A program made the position numbers and the translations under genes. The notes beneath the pieces were generated by a model. The model did not search any database. It was not told where the DNA came from and saw only the letters and a program-made list of their open reading frames with translations. Below are positions 17,131 to 25,238 of a DNA stretch of 64,000 nt, one piece after another (the stretch's first letter is position 1; each line of letters starts with the position of its first letter). Origin of the DNA: Mastigocoleus testarum BC008 (GTDB lineage: Bacteria; Cyanobacteriota; Cyanobacteriia; Cyanobacteriales; Nostocaceae); the NCBI RefSeq assembly GCF_001456025.1, contig NZ_LMTZ01000002.1, forward strand, positions 62,001 to 126,000. Direction: 5' to 3'.

Positions 17131-18411
17131 TTAACCTTCAAATAACTGCTTCAAATCTTCTAAATCGGTAATTGAATCAAACTCCTCATCACTACGAAGA
17201 AGCTTGGGAAATTTATCAGGATCTAATTCTTTTGCTTTATTTAAAAATTCTAAAGCCTTATCATTATCTTGTTTAAAGAAATGACACCTACCCAGACGAA
17301 ACCAAGCCCAGAAAAAATCGGGTTTCATTTCAATGGATTTACTATAAGCTGCGATCGCATCATCATACTGCTTTAATTCTCTCAGAGCATTTCCGCGACC
17401 ATACCACCCAATATGATGAGTAGGATTAATTTCGATCGCTTTATCATAAGCTTTCAAAGCTTCTTTAAATTTATTTATTCTTCTCAAAGCCCAACCGCGA
17501 CTCACCCAAGCAGGATATGAATCGGGCTGTCTTTGAATCACTTCATCGTAGGACTTAATTGCATCTTTGTAGCTACCCTCAAAAAATAAAGCATCACCGT
17601 GTTTTAAATAATCGTCTGTAGTAAAAAATATTTGAGGGTTCCCCAATTTCAATTCTTCAAGTTCTGCTGTTAGTTCCTGTATTTGCTTTTGAATATCTGG
17701 TTGATGGGTATCTGGAAGAGATGAAAGGGGAGGTGCTAATTTGGATAATTTCTGGACAATTATATCTTTTTCCCGTTGAGCATCTGTAAATAAAATATTC
17801 AGTTCGTTCATAAAAGTATTGACAAATTCTTTTTGTCTTTCCAAACTTTCTGTTAAGTCATATTTAAGCTGATTAATTTTATTTTGAATATCTGACATCA
17901 TTTCTTCTGCCTCTGATATTTTACTAGTATTTTCTCTAATTAATTTATCTATTTCTACCTGATTAGTATCTATTCTTTCTTGTAAGGATTTAATGACTTT
18001 TTCCTGAGTAGCTTCTATTTGTTTTTCTAATTTGTTTTTTATATCCGATTCTAATTTCCTGATTATAATTATTCGAAAGAACCAAAAAGCAAGTGCACCT
18101 CCTATAGGAATTATTATGAATAAAAGATTGATAATTCCTATGTTCCAATTGATTAAGTTTATGGTAGTTTCAAATACTGTGTTTACCGTACGGTCAACTT
18201 CTTCTTCTACCTGTTCTTCTATCTCCTGCGAACGCTGAAGCCTTTCTAATTCTTGAATTTGCTGTTCTTCAGGTGTAGTTAACGACTTCGGGCTTGATTC
18301 AGGTGTTAAAGATGACTTCGGTGTAGGTTGTGCGGTTGCATAGTTGTTTGATAAGTTAATGATTACCAAAATAATTAAAACTAAATGTTTAAATAAATGT
18401 TTAATTACCAT
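17131..18411 (-). CDS. Membrane coiled-coil TPR protein
   Basis: A 426-residue protein with an N-terminal signal-like segment (residues 5-28), a proline/serine-rich stretch, a strong transmembrane helix (about 91-117, INLLFIIIPIGGALAFWFF), a long charged coiled coil (about 118-255), and three to four TPR units (about 270-400: DALFFEGSYKDAIKSYDEVIQRQPD, AWVSRGWALRRINKFKEA and so on). Two residues in a row read RR/RK just after the helix, placing coiled coil and TPRs in the cytosol. It converges on the HEAT/NACHT gene with 86 bases between them and diverges from the TVP38 gene with 48 bases between starts. It is probably a scaffold; the partner is not known. Confidence 0.8.
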   Translation of the reverse strand: MVIKHLFKHLVLIILVIINLSNNYATAQPTPKSSLTPESSPKSLTTPEEQQIQELERLQRSQEIEEQVEEEVDRTVNTVFETTINLINWNIGIINLLFIIIPIGGALAFWFFRIIIIRKLESDIKNKLEKQIEATQEKVIKSLQERIDTNQVEIDKLIRENTSKISEAEEMMSDIQNKINQLKYDLTESLERQKEFVNTFMNELNILFTDAQREKDIIVQKLSKLAPPLSSLPDTHQPDIQKQIQELTAELEELKLGNPQIFFTTDDYLKHGDALFFEGSYKDAIKSYDEVIQRQPDSYPAWVSRGWALRRINKFKEALKAYDKAIEINPTHHIGWYGRGNALRELKQYDDAIAAYSKSIEMKPDFFWAWFRLGRCHFFKQDNDKALEFLNKAKELDPDKFPKLLRSDEEFDSITDLEDLKQLFEG

Positions 18412-18459
18412 ATTTATTACGTAATCATAAGCATCTGTTAGACTTAAAAATCTAATTAA
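18412..18459. promoter_or_regulatory. Short divergent promoter region
   Basis: Only 48 AT-rich bases separate the starts of the TPR gene (minus) and the TVP38-like gene (plus), so their promoters must overlap here or extend into the coding regions. No operator motif was recognised. Confidence 0.4.
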
Positions 18460-19203
18460 ATGATAAAGCTTATTAGATATGCTAAATTTGTTGTTCCAAA
18501 AATTTTGCCAACTCAGTTACTAACTACATTAAAAGTGAACAAGCGTACCGTTTTTAAAATACTCAAATTTATCTTAATTGTCCTGCTAGTAGTTTTAGGT
18601 ATATGGCTCTTAAATACCTATGGAATGGAACAAGTACAAGCTAAAGTTAAGCTACTGGGAGTTTGGGCTCCTCTGGGAATTTTTGCACTGCGCTTCGTTA
18701 GTGTAGTAATTCCGGCGCTTCCAAGTTCGGCTTATTCTCTACTTGCGGGAAGTTTATTTGGCTTCACTACAGGGGTTGCGGTAGTTTCTTTCGCAGATAT
18801 AATCTCTTGTTCTATAAGCTTCTATTTGTCCAGACGTTACGGTCGGGATGTGGTCGCAAAATTAGTTGGCGATCGCTTCATGACTCGCGTTGATGAACTC
18901 AGTCAACGTCACTTGGAGCGTAACTTTTTCCTCATGACTGCTTTTTTGATGACGGGTTTATTCGATTTTGTCTGTTACGCTGTTGGACTGACCAAAGCTT
19001 CTCCTAAGTTGTTCATACCAGCTCTTGTAATAGGTGTTTCCATTTCCAACGCCACTATTGTAGCTGTCGGTGCTGGTGTTTCTGGGGGAAGTACATGGCT
19101 CTTGATTCTTGCGATGATTGGAGCATTTGTTTTAGCGATCGTCACCGGAATTGTTCAGCGCAAACAACAGGAAAAATCTCTAAAGGTAAGCGACAAGGAA
19201 TAA
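18460..19203 (+). CDS. TVP38/TMEM64 (DedA-superfamily) membrane protein
   Basis: A 247-residue inner-membrane protein. It has an N-terminal membrane helix (about residues 30-50), then the VTT-domain signature: RFVSVVIPALPSSAYSLLAGSLFG, SFYLSRRYGRD, and FLMTGLFDFVCYAVGLTKAS, ending with two more helices. DedA/TVP38 family members act as lipid scramblases or undecaprenyl-phosphate flippases; the specific substrate here is unknown. It starts 48 bases from the divergent TPR gene. Length and motif order are normal for the family. Confidence 0.9.
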   Translation: MIKLIRYAKFVVPKILPTQLLTTLKVNKRTVFKILKFILIVLLVVLGIWLLNTYGMEQVQAKVKLLGVWAPLGIFALRFVSVVIPALPSSAYSLLAGSLFGFTTGVAVVSFADIISCSISFYLSRRYGRDVVAKLVGDRFMTRVDELSQRHLERNFFLMTAFLMTGLFDFVCYAVGLTKASPKLFIPALVIGVSISNATIVAVGAGVSGGSTWLLILAMIGAFVLAIVTGIVQRKQQEKSLKVSDKE

Positions 19204-19412
19204 GAGCTTTAACCTGAATGCTCAAAAGAAAATATCAAAGCAATGGACCCTAAACATTGTAATTGTTCTACAATTCATTTTCTGCACTTAGTTTTTTACG
19301 AACAATGAAAAATATATAACACCCACTGTGGAACATAACATGTTATCTTATTGATAATAATTCTAGATAAATCATAGGGTAATTGCCCGCTCTCCATTAA
19401 CCATTCAATCAG

Positions 19413-19658
19413 ATGCAAGAATATCCAAACTTTTTGGCGGCTATTGAGGGTGTTTGTAAAAAATGGTGTCAGCAAAATGGTTATACAGAACCGTTTTGTC
19501 GCAATGGGGAGTACTGGGCTTTTCCTCCTAAAGGGGCGATTCCGGTAAAGATACGAGATATTATTCAAGCAGATAAACAACAAGCTCAACTGGTTTGTAT
19601 TGGTCGTGTTTCTTTCTGGTTATTACCAGATGGCTCTTTGCAGAAAAGTAAAGAGTAG
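19413..19658 (+). CDS. Small conserved-looking protein, function unknown
   Basis: An 81-residue soluble protein with a compact composition (CKKWCQQNGYTEPFCRNGEYWAFPPKGAIPVKI...). Three cysteines in the N-terminal half (CKKWC and FC) could bind metal, but no known finger is evident. Aromatic residues and a beta-rich C-terminus (LVCIGRVSFWLLPDGSL) suggest a small folded domain. I believe similar short proteins occur in cyanobacteria, without assigned function. No strong Shine-Dalgarno is visible. Confidence 0.55.
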   Translation: MQEYPNFLAAIEGVCKKWCQQNGYTEPFCRNGEYWAFPPKGAIPVKIRDIIQADKQQAQLVCIGRVSFWLLPDGSLQKSKE

Positions 19659-19668
19659 ATCTCTAATA

Positions 19669-19740
19669 ATACCAATTTGGAAAAATAATGAGACAGATAG
19701 ATTTCTGTAGAGACGTTGCAATGATTTATCAAATTGGTAT
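19669..19740. mobile_element. Short inverted-repeat element (ATACCAATTTG termini)
   Basis: ATACCAATTTG at 19669-19679 and CAAATTGGTAT at 19730-19740 are perfect 11-bp inverted repeats enclosing 50 bases, including GTAGAGACGTTGCAATGA, half of the GAGACG palindrome family seen at 3190 and 13492. This nested structure is typical of cyanobacterial MITE-like repeats. It has no coding capacity. Confidence 0.55.
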
Positions 19741-19933
19741 AAGAGTTTTTATTATCAATTTTTTCTTCGTTGATAGCAATAAGCACAAGCTGTGCACATG
19801 CGGTAGAGGCTAAAGCACAGCTGCGAAGCAAGGGCTACAATTGATTATATTTTTTATCTATCTTGAGATAATATTTTTACATAGATATATACATAATAAG
19901 GACATATATGCTTACGTTATTACAGATATATTA

Positions 19934-20704
19934 TTAACTCGATTTTAATTCTTGCTGATATTGTGAAATGCCAAAGCTTGGTAAATAACTATCTTCCAAA
20001 ACTCTTAGTAAGGAAACTTCATTTAAAGAAAAACCTACCAATTCTAAACCACTAAAACGTTTTGGGGCTCCTTGTAAATACCGTGGTAGATTCAGTTCTA
20101 AAAAATCGATTGGTGGAATATCAGAAATGAATTCTGTATAAATGATGCGACCATCATCTAAATTAAAGATTCCTTTAGCACGAATAACTTTTCCATAAAT
20201 ATGTTCGGTTATTTGATTCCACAGCTTATTAAAACTATTAGTATAAATTACTTTTCCAGTATTTACTAAGCGAAGGGTTTCTAATTGATGAAAATTTTCT
20301 CTAATTGCAGCACCAGTTAGTATCTCTTTTCCCCAAGAATGCCATCTGCATTTTTTGCATAGAGGAGGTAATATAGCAACTGGATAATAAGGTAAATCCT
20401 TTAAAAGCTCTTCAATATAGCCAAGTCCTAAATTACTTTCCAGTTCTATATAAGCCATATCTGCCGATTCTAGCTCATCCAGGAATTTTTCTTCTTGACC
20501 ATCTCCAAATACTTTTACTTTAGGAAAATCTATACTAATTCTCTTTTGGTCTATCTGGAATTTCCCCGTACCAGGCTTGAAATATAGTATTTTTTTATAA
20601 TATTTTGGAAAACCTTTTTCCTTTAAAGCTATTTGTTGATGTATCCAAGTAGTTTTACCACAACCGACATAACCACCAACTACTACTATTTTTTCTTCGT
20701 CCAT
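19934..20704 (-). CDS. CobW/YjiA-like P-loop GTPase
   Basis: A 256-residue protein resembling the G3E/COG0523 family. The P-loop is GGYVGCGKTTW (residues 9-19). The expected GGFLGAGKTT is thus modified, and the typical CxCC metal-binding motif is replaced by PPLCKKCRWHSWG (CKKC). The C-terminal part carries RAKGIFNLDDGR, as in the CobW C-terminal domain. These proteins load metals into client proteins. The sequence is divergent and short for the family (usually 300-400 residues), so the metal and the client are unknown and a different P-loop function is possible. It is isolated on the minus strand with long spacers on both sides. Confidence 0.65.
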   Translation of the reverse strand: MDEEKIVVVGGYVGCGKTTWIHQQIALKEKGFPKYYKKILYFKPGTGKFQIDQKRISIDFPKVKVFGDGQEEKFLDELESADMAYIELESNLGLGYIEELLKDLPYYPVAILPPLCKKCRWHSWGKEILTGAAIRENFHQLETLRLVNTGKVIYTNSFNKLWNQITEHIYGKVIRAKGIFNLDDGRIIYTEFISDIPPIDFLELNLPRYLQGAPKRFSGLELVGFSLNEVSLLRVLEDSYLPSFGISQYQQELKSS

Positions 20705-21484
20705 TCTTTGTATCGCTATATTGCGTAATTTTTTATTTAAATTTGTTCGAGATAAATACCCATCAGTAATTTTTATCTGCTAGAAGTTTTTTATACAGTT
20801 TCAAGTTTAGAGGCTTACTTGAATCGTTATTTTGTCAGGATTGTTCGTTGAAAATAATTTGTTGAAAATTACTACTGAGTGTATTTATTTTTTGTTGTGC
20901 TTCAGATTGCAAGATTTATCTTAAATGCTTGTCCTCCTTGTAAATACAACTACCAGTAAACTAATGAAATCATTATACGCAATTAATAATTTATGTCAAT
21001 AAAACTGTTGTTTTTGTGCCGCAAGTTACATATTTGTATAACTTAATTCATGCTGATCAAATAATTCTTTTAATCCAATCATTGAGTACTGTGGATGTAA
21101 ATTAGAATTTGATTTAAAAACTAGACGGTGTCTTTTTTTGGCCAAATTCCACTCTCATAATCTATGTGGTACCTTTTGCTATGTTCTGCATTAATTGTTA
21201 CTTTTTATTAATTTATCTTTCAAGACAGAGTGTTACTCAGACGTCATAATTTAATAATTAAGAAATATTATTAATTATTTGACAAATAACTTGAATCAAA
21301 AAAGCCATAATATAACAAGCTTTATCTATAAAAATTCTCGAGAGCTGAAAGATTGTTCCTAAAAATACACATATATTTATCTGGATTAAATTGCTACAAG
21401 TATCCTCAATCTATACGTTTCAAAGGCAGAAAACAGAAGAATTATTGCTATCATCACCACGGACGAACTCGTGGAAGAAGATGA
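20705..21484. other. 780-base AT-rich intergenic region
   Basis: Holds the upstream regions of the divergent CobW-like and nuclease genes. On the minus strand an isolated AAGGAGG occurs near 20935, followed by no convincing start codon. The plus-strand end has GGAAGAAG at 21473-21480 just before the nuclease start. No RNA gene or clear hairpin was recognised. Confidence 0.4.
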
Positions 21485-22096
21485 ATGGATAAATTATTCA
21501 AACGTAAAGTACTGAAGTACATAGCACCGAATCTTAAGTTCAAAAGACAAATAACCATATTGGTATGCATAACTGTATTGCTATTTGGAACCTTTGGATG
21601 CGATCAGGTTTTTGGTCCACCAGAATATTCAGTTCGACGAGTCAGTGATGGTGATACCCTAGCGTTAACCGATCCCAATGGAGAAAAAATTAGCGTGCGT
21701 TTTGCTTGTGTGGATGCACCGGAGATACCCCATACAAACAAAGAAAAGAAAAGTCGGCGTTTAGCCGATCGCAGTCAATTTAAATGGGGTAAAAAAGCAC
21801 AGGAGCGTTTACAAGAGTTAGTAAGTGGTGCAGGAAATCGCGTGAGGTTAGACGTAACTGATAAAGACCGATATGGACGCAGCGTTGCAGAAGTAAGGCT
21901 ACCTGATGGTACTTTTGTCCAAGAAGTGTTGGTCAGTGAAGGATTAGCTGTTGTTTATCCTCCCTACTTAAAAAATTGTCCTAGCAAAATCTTTGTTCAA
22001 CAAGCCCAAGGAGGAGCAAAAGCCAATCAAAAGGGTGTTTGGAGCGATAAAAGGTTTATTGACCCTTGGGAATATCGCAAACAAAAAAAGAAATAA
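21485..22096 (+). CDS. Thermonuclease-family (SNase-like) lipoprotein nuclease
   Basis: A 203-residue secreted nuclease. The N-terminal basic region and hydrophobic helix (about residues 22-38) end in LFGTFGC, a plausible lipobox, so it is probably a lipoprotein facing the periplasm. The SNase domain shows SDGDTLAL, the catalytic pattern VRFACVDAPE (Arg, Asp, Glu) and DKDRYGRSVAEV (second Arg). Calcium-dependent cleavage of DNA and RNA is the family activity. The start is the second of two ATGs, since the one at 21481 reads into a stop after three codons; GGAAGAAG at 21473-21480 supports it. A long heptamer-repeat tract follows the gene. Confidence 0.88.
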   Translation: MDKLFKRKVLKYIAPNLKFKRQITILVCITVLLFGTFGCDQVFGPPEYSVRRVSDGDTLALTDPNGEKISVRFACVDAPEIPHTNKEKKSRRLADRSQFKWGKKAQERLQELVSGAGNRVRLDVTDKDRYGRSVAEVRLPDGTFVQEVLVSEGLAVVYPPYLKNCPSKIFVQQAQGGAKANQKGVWSDKRFIDPWEYRKQKKK

Positions 22097-22168
22097 TTAT
22101 ATAGCGGATTGCAACTAAGTGAAGTACAGTTCAAAAACTGAAAGTCAGTTATAAAGCCGATTCTACTT

Positions 22169-22360
<192 letters not shown>

Positions 22361-22883
22361 CTATAAGTTATATTTTGACCTTTGTTAGCACAACTATTTT
22401 GGCTTGTGCGTAGCGCTACATGTGCCTTATCAATAAAAATGAGGTTGATAATATTTTAAAAAATATCAACCCCACAGATTTAAGTGCCTTGTTTTGCGCT
22501 ATTACCAATCAACTCAAGTGCAAGATATTTGACTTAGCTGAATAATTTTAATTTAGAGAACAATCGGGAAGAACTAGGGAAAAAATAAATATTTTGACTT
22601 TGATTTGTATCTGTAATTTTGTTATCCAGGAGAATTTAATCAATTTTCCTGATTTACAAAAAATAAATATCAAGTTTTTAGCCTGCTAATAGTTGATTTT
22701 TTCAAGCTAGAATATTATTTCGTATTAGCAATTAAATTGAAAAGACTAAATACTGAATATTAAAGATTAATAATTACACAAGCTTAATTATAATTAAACA
22801 AAAAATATTCACTTATTAGCTTGGATTTAAAAGATAAAGTCAGATATGAAGAGTTTTACTTGTATTAGCTGATATAATTTGCC
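22361..22883. other. Intergenic region, no gene seen
   Basis: AT-rich sequence between the heptamer array and the small minus-strand gene. A short GTGCGTAGCGCTACATGTGC block near 22405 has dyad symmetry (GTAGCGCTAC). Nothing else recognised. Confidence 0.35.
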
Positions 22884-23060
22884 TCATAAGACTAAAGCAA
22901 TATTTGCTACACCCAAGCTAGCCGAGTTTGATGTTCTATTCTCAAATAAAAATTCGCTATAATCAGCTAAATCATCAATTCCAATTAAATTTAGTAGAAG
23001 TTCAGTAATCAACCAGACAAAGGTTTTGAGGAATAATTTTCGCCACAGCACTTTTTTCAT
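22884..23060 (-). CDS. Small 58-residue protein
   Basis: A short frame beginning MKKVLWRKLFLKTFVWL and continuing with TELLLNLIGIDDLADYSEF. It has a basic amphipathic or hydrophobic N-terminus and an acidic middle, and would probably associate with the membrane. On the minus strand GGGAGAAGAAC precedes the ATG at a good distance for a ribosome binding site. I have an impression of similar short cyanobacterial proteins (LADYSEF motif), but cannot verify this here. The function is unknown. Confidence 0.55.
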   Translation of the reverse strand: MKKVLWRKLFLKTFVWLITELLLNLIGIDDLADYSEFLFENRTSNSASLGVANIALVL

Positions 23061-23445
23061 TGTTCTTCTCCCACAAGTAATTTCCCTTCAAGTCATACTC
23101 CATGCTCGATCTAGCAACTAAATGGTGACTTCAAGAGATAATCTGTAAGAAAAATTACTATTACGTATTAATATTTGAATATCCCTTGTTGACCGATCCT
23201 AAATTAAAAGGTAATCGGGAATAAATAGAGAAGGGATAACAATGAATAACAAATAAAATTTTTAGTATTAGTCAATTACTAAATCGAAAATAATTGTAAA
23301 TATATGTAATTTTTATTTGAAAATTGCGTAAAGTTTTTATACCCCTGAGAAGACATCTGTACGTCGAAGTTCAATTTAATCGACTTACAACGCTCAATCT
23401 TACTAATAAGTACAATCTAATAACTTTATTGGCTGCCTTAAATAG
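23061..23445. other. Intergenic region, no gene seen
   Basis: A 385-base AT-rich spacer that carries the divergent upstream regions of the 58-residue gene (minus) and the solute-binding protein gene (plus). No motif recognised. Confidence 0.35.
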
Positions 23446-25017
23446 ATGAATATGCGCAGAATACGCAATGCACAAATAAATCGAGTCGCTCGAGTTTTAA
23501 TCCCTAAAGTTTTAATTCCTAAGGTTTTAATTTCTAGAGATTCAGTTCTTAGAGTTTCAGTGTTGTCGATTTTTCAGTTTAAACCAAAATTAAATTTATC
23601 TAGAAGTGATCGCCAAAAAATATTTAAATTTATTTGTTTGTTTTTAGTATTTGCTATGACTGCTACAGCTTGTAGCAGAGACGAACAATTAAAAAATTCC
23701 TCACCGTCTTCTGAAAATTCAGTCAATCAAAAAGTACTAAAAGTCTGGTGGGACAAAGGTTTCAACCCAGAAGAAGATGAAGCCCTCCGCACACTGGTGA
23801 GTAACTGGGAAAAAGAAACCGGAAATCAAATTCAGCTACTTTTATATACGACTGATTCTCTGGCTAAAAAAATTCGCAGATCCTTGCAAGCAGGCGATCC
23901 CCCTGATGTGGTTATGAGTTTTAAAGCTGAGAGGTCGCCAAATTCACGTCTTGCTTGGGAAAATAAATTAGTAGATGTTTCTGATATTATTGAACCGCTG
24001 AAAAATCTCTATCCCAAACCAGTTTTAGAAACAGTCAATTTTTATAACAACGTTGAGAAAAAGCGGAGTTATTATGGGGTTCCAATTCACCAAGCGACAA
24101 TGCAAATCTATTACTGGCGAGATTTGTTAAAGCAAGTTGGTCGTAGCGAAAAAGATATTCCCCAGGAATGGAATGCTTTTTGGGAATTTTGGAAGAAAGC
24201 TCAAGACGATTTGCGGGCTCAAAAATCTAGTGAAACATCCAATATTTATAGTTTGGGGTTTACTCTTTCACCGGAAGCTGGCGATACTTACTACTTATTC
24301 GAACAAATTTTGGAAGCTTACGATGTAAAAATTGTTAGTCCCAAAGGGGAACTTCTGACTGATAAACCCGAAACACGTCAAGGTATTATCAAAGTGTTGG
24401 AGTGGTACAAAAACTTTTACCAAGAGGGCTATATTCCACCGACGGCTTTAAAGTGGTTGAACCCAGGTAATAATCGCAGTTTGCTAAATCGGGAGATATT
24501 AATGACTCCTAACTCCAGTCTGTCAATTCCTGTCGCTGTGCGTCAAGATCCGGATATTTACCAAAATAAGCTGGGTATTTTGGAGTTTCCCAACAAACCA
24601 AATGGTAAGCCAGTGGAACATTTAACTATGGCTGAGCAAGCAACGATCTTAGCCGATTCCAAAAATCAGAAATTAGCTAAGGAATTCTTACGTTATGTTG
24701 TAAAGACAGAAGTATTGAAAACTTACCTCAGAACTGCAGGAGGTCGCAATTCACCAGTTTTGAACCCTGTATGGGAAGATACTTTTTGGACAAATCCCAA
24801 AGATCCCCACATTTCTACCGCAACTAAAACTTTTACTGAAGGTAGAGTTCGCTATTTTCAGATTTCTCAAAATCCTGCTTATAGTAAAGTCCTTGATGAA
24901 AATATTTGGGGAAAAGCTCTGAATAAAGTTATTGTTGATAAAATTTCTCCAGAAGAAGCAGCAGATGAATCCATCAAAAAAATCAAGGAAATTTTTGATG
25001 ATTGGGAAAAAAGTTAG
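23446..25017 (+). CDS. Sugar-type ABC solute-binding lipoprotein (family 1)
   Basis: A 523-residue extracellular solute-binding protein. The lipobox TATAC places the lipidated Cys at residue 76, after KIFKFICLFLVFAM. The mature part shows the family-1 fold: KVWWDKGFNPEEDEALRTLVSNWEKETG, GDPPDVVMSF, YYGVPIHQATMQIYYWRDLL and ADSKNQKLAKEFLRYVV. The leader before the lipobox is unusually long and has a VLIPK repeat, so a later start such as the GTG near 23561 is plausible. No permease or ATPase genes are adjacent. Instead, a hybrid histidine kinase with an external sensor domain follows at 221 bases, suggesting a ligand-sensing pair. Carbohydrate as ligand is inferred from family. Confidence 0.88.
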   Translation: MNMRRIRNAQINRVARVLIPKVLIPKVLISRDSVLRVSVLSIFQFKPKLNLSRSDRQKIFKFICLFLVFAMTATACSRDEQLKNSSPSSENSVNQKVLKVWWDKGFNPEEDEALRTLVSNWEKETGNQIQLLLYTTDSLAKKIRRSLQAGDPPDVVMSFKAERSPNSRLAWENKLVDVSDIIEPLKNLYPKPVLETVNFYNNVEKKRSYYGVPIHQATMQIYYWRDLLKQVGRSEKDIPQEWNAFWEFWKKAQDDLRAQKSSETSNIYSLGFTLSPEAGDTYYLFEQILEAYDVKIVSPKGELLTDKPETRQGIIKVLEWYKNFYQEGYIPPTALKWLNPGNNRSLLNREILMTPNSSLSIPVAVRQDPDIYQNKLGILEFPNKPNGKPVEHLTMAEQATILADSKNQKLAKEFLRYVVKTEVLKTYLRTAGGRNSPVLNPVWEDTFWTNPKDPHISTATKTFTEGRVRYFQISQNPAYSKVLDENIWGKALNKVIVDKISPEEAADESIKKIKEIFDDWEKS

Positions 25018-25238
25018 TCTACTTAAAAAGTTGCTTTTTTAAAAAGCTAGTTGATCTAAAAGTTAGTTGATTTAAAAGTTGGTTTTTTACAAGCTAATTG
25101 ATTTTAACTACTTATTTGACTTTTTTCCTGAAAAGAGTAAAAAATCACGAATCAAGGGTGAAGGGTTAAGCAATTTGAGACTAAACTCTGCACTTTTGAT
25201 TTTGGGTACCCGGTAATCAGCCTTGAAGAGAAGGACAA

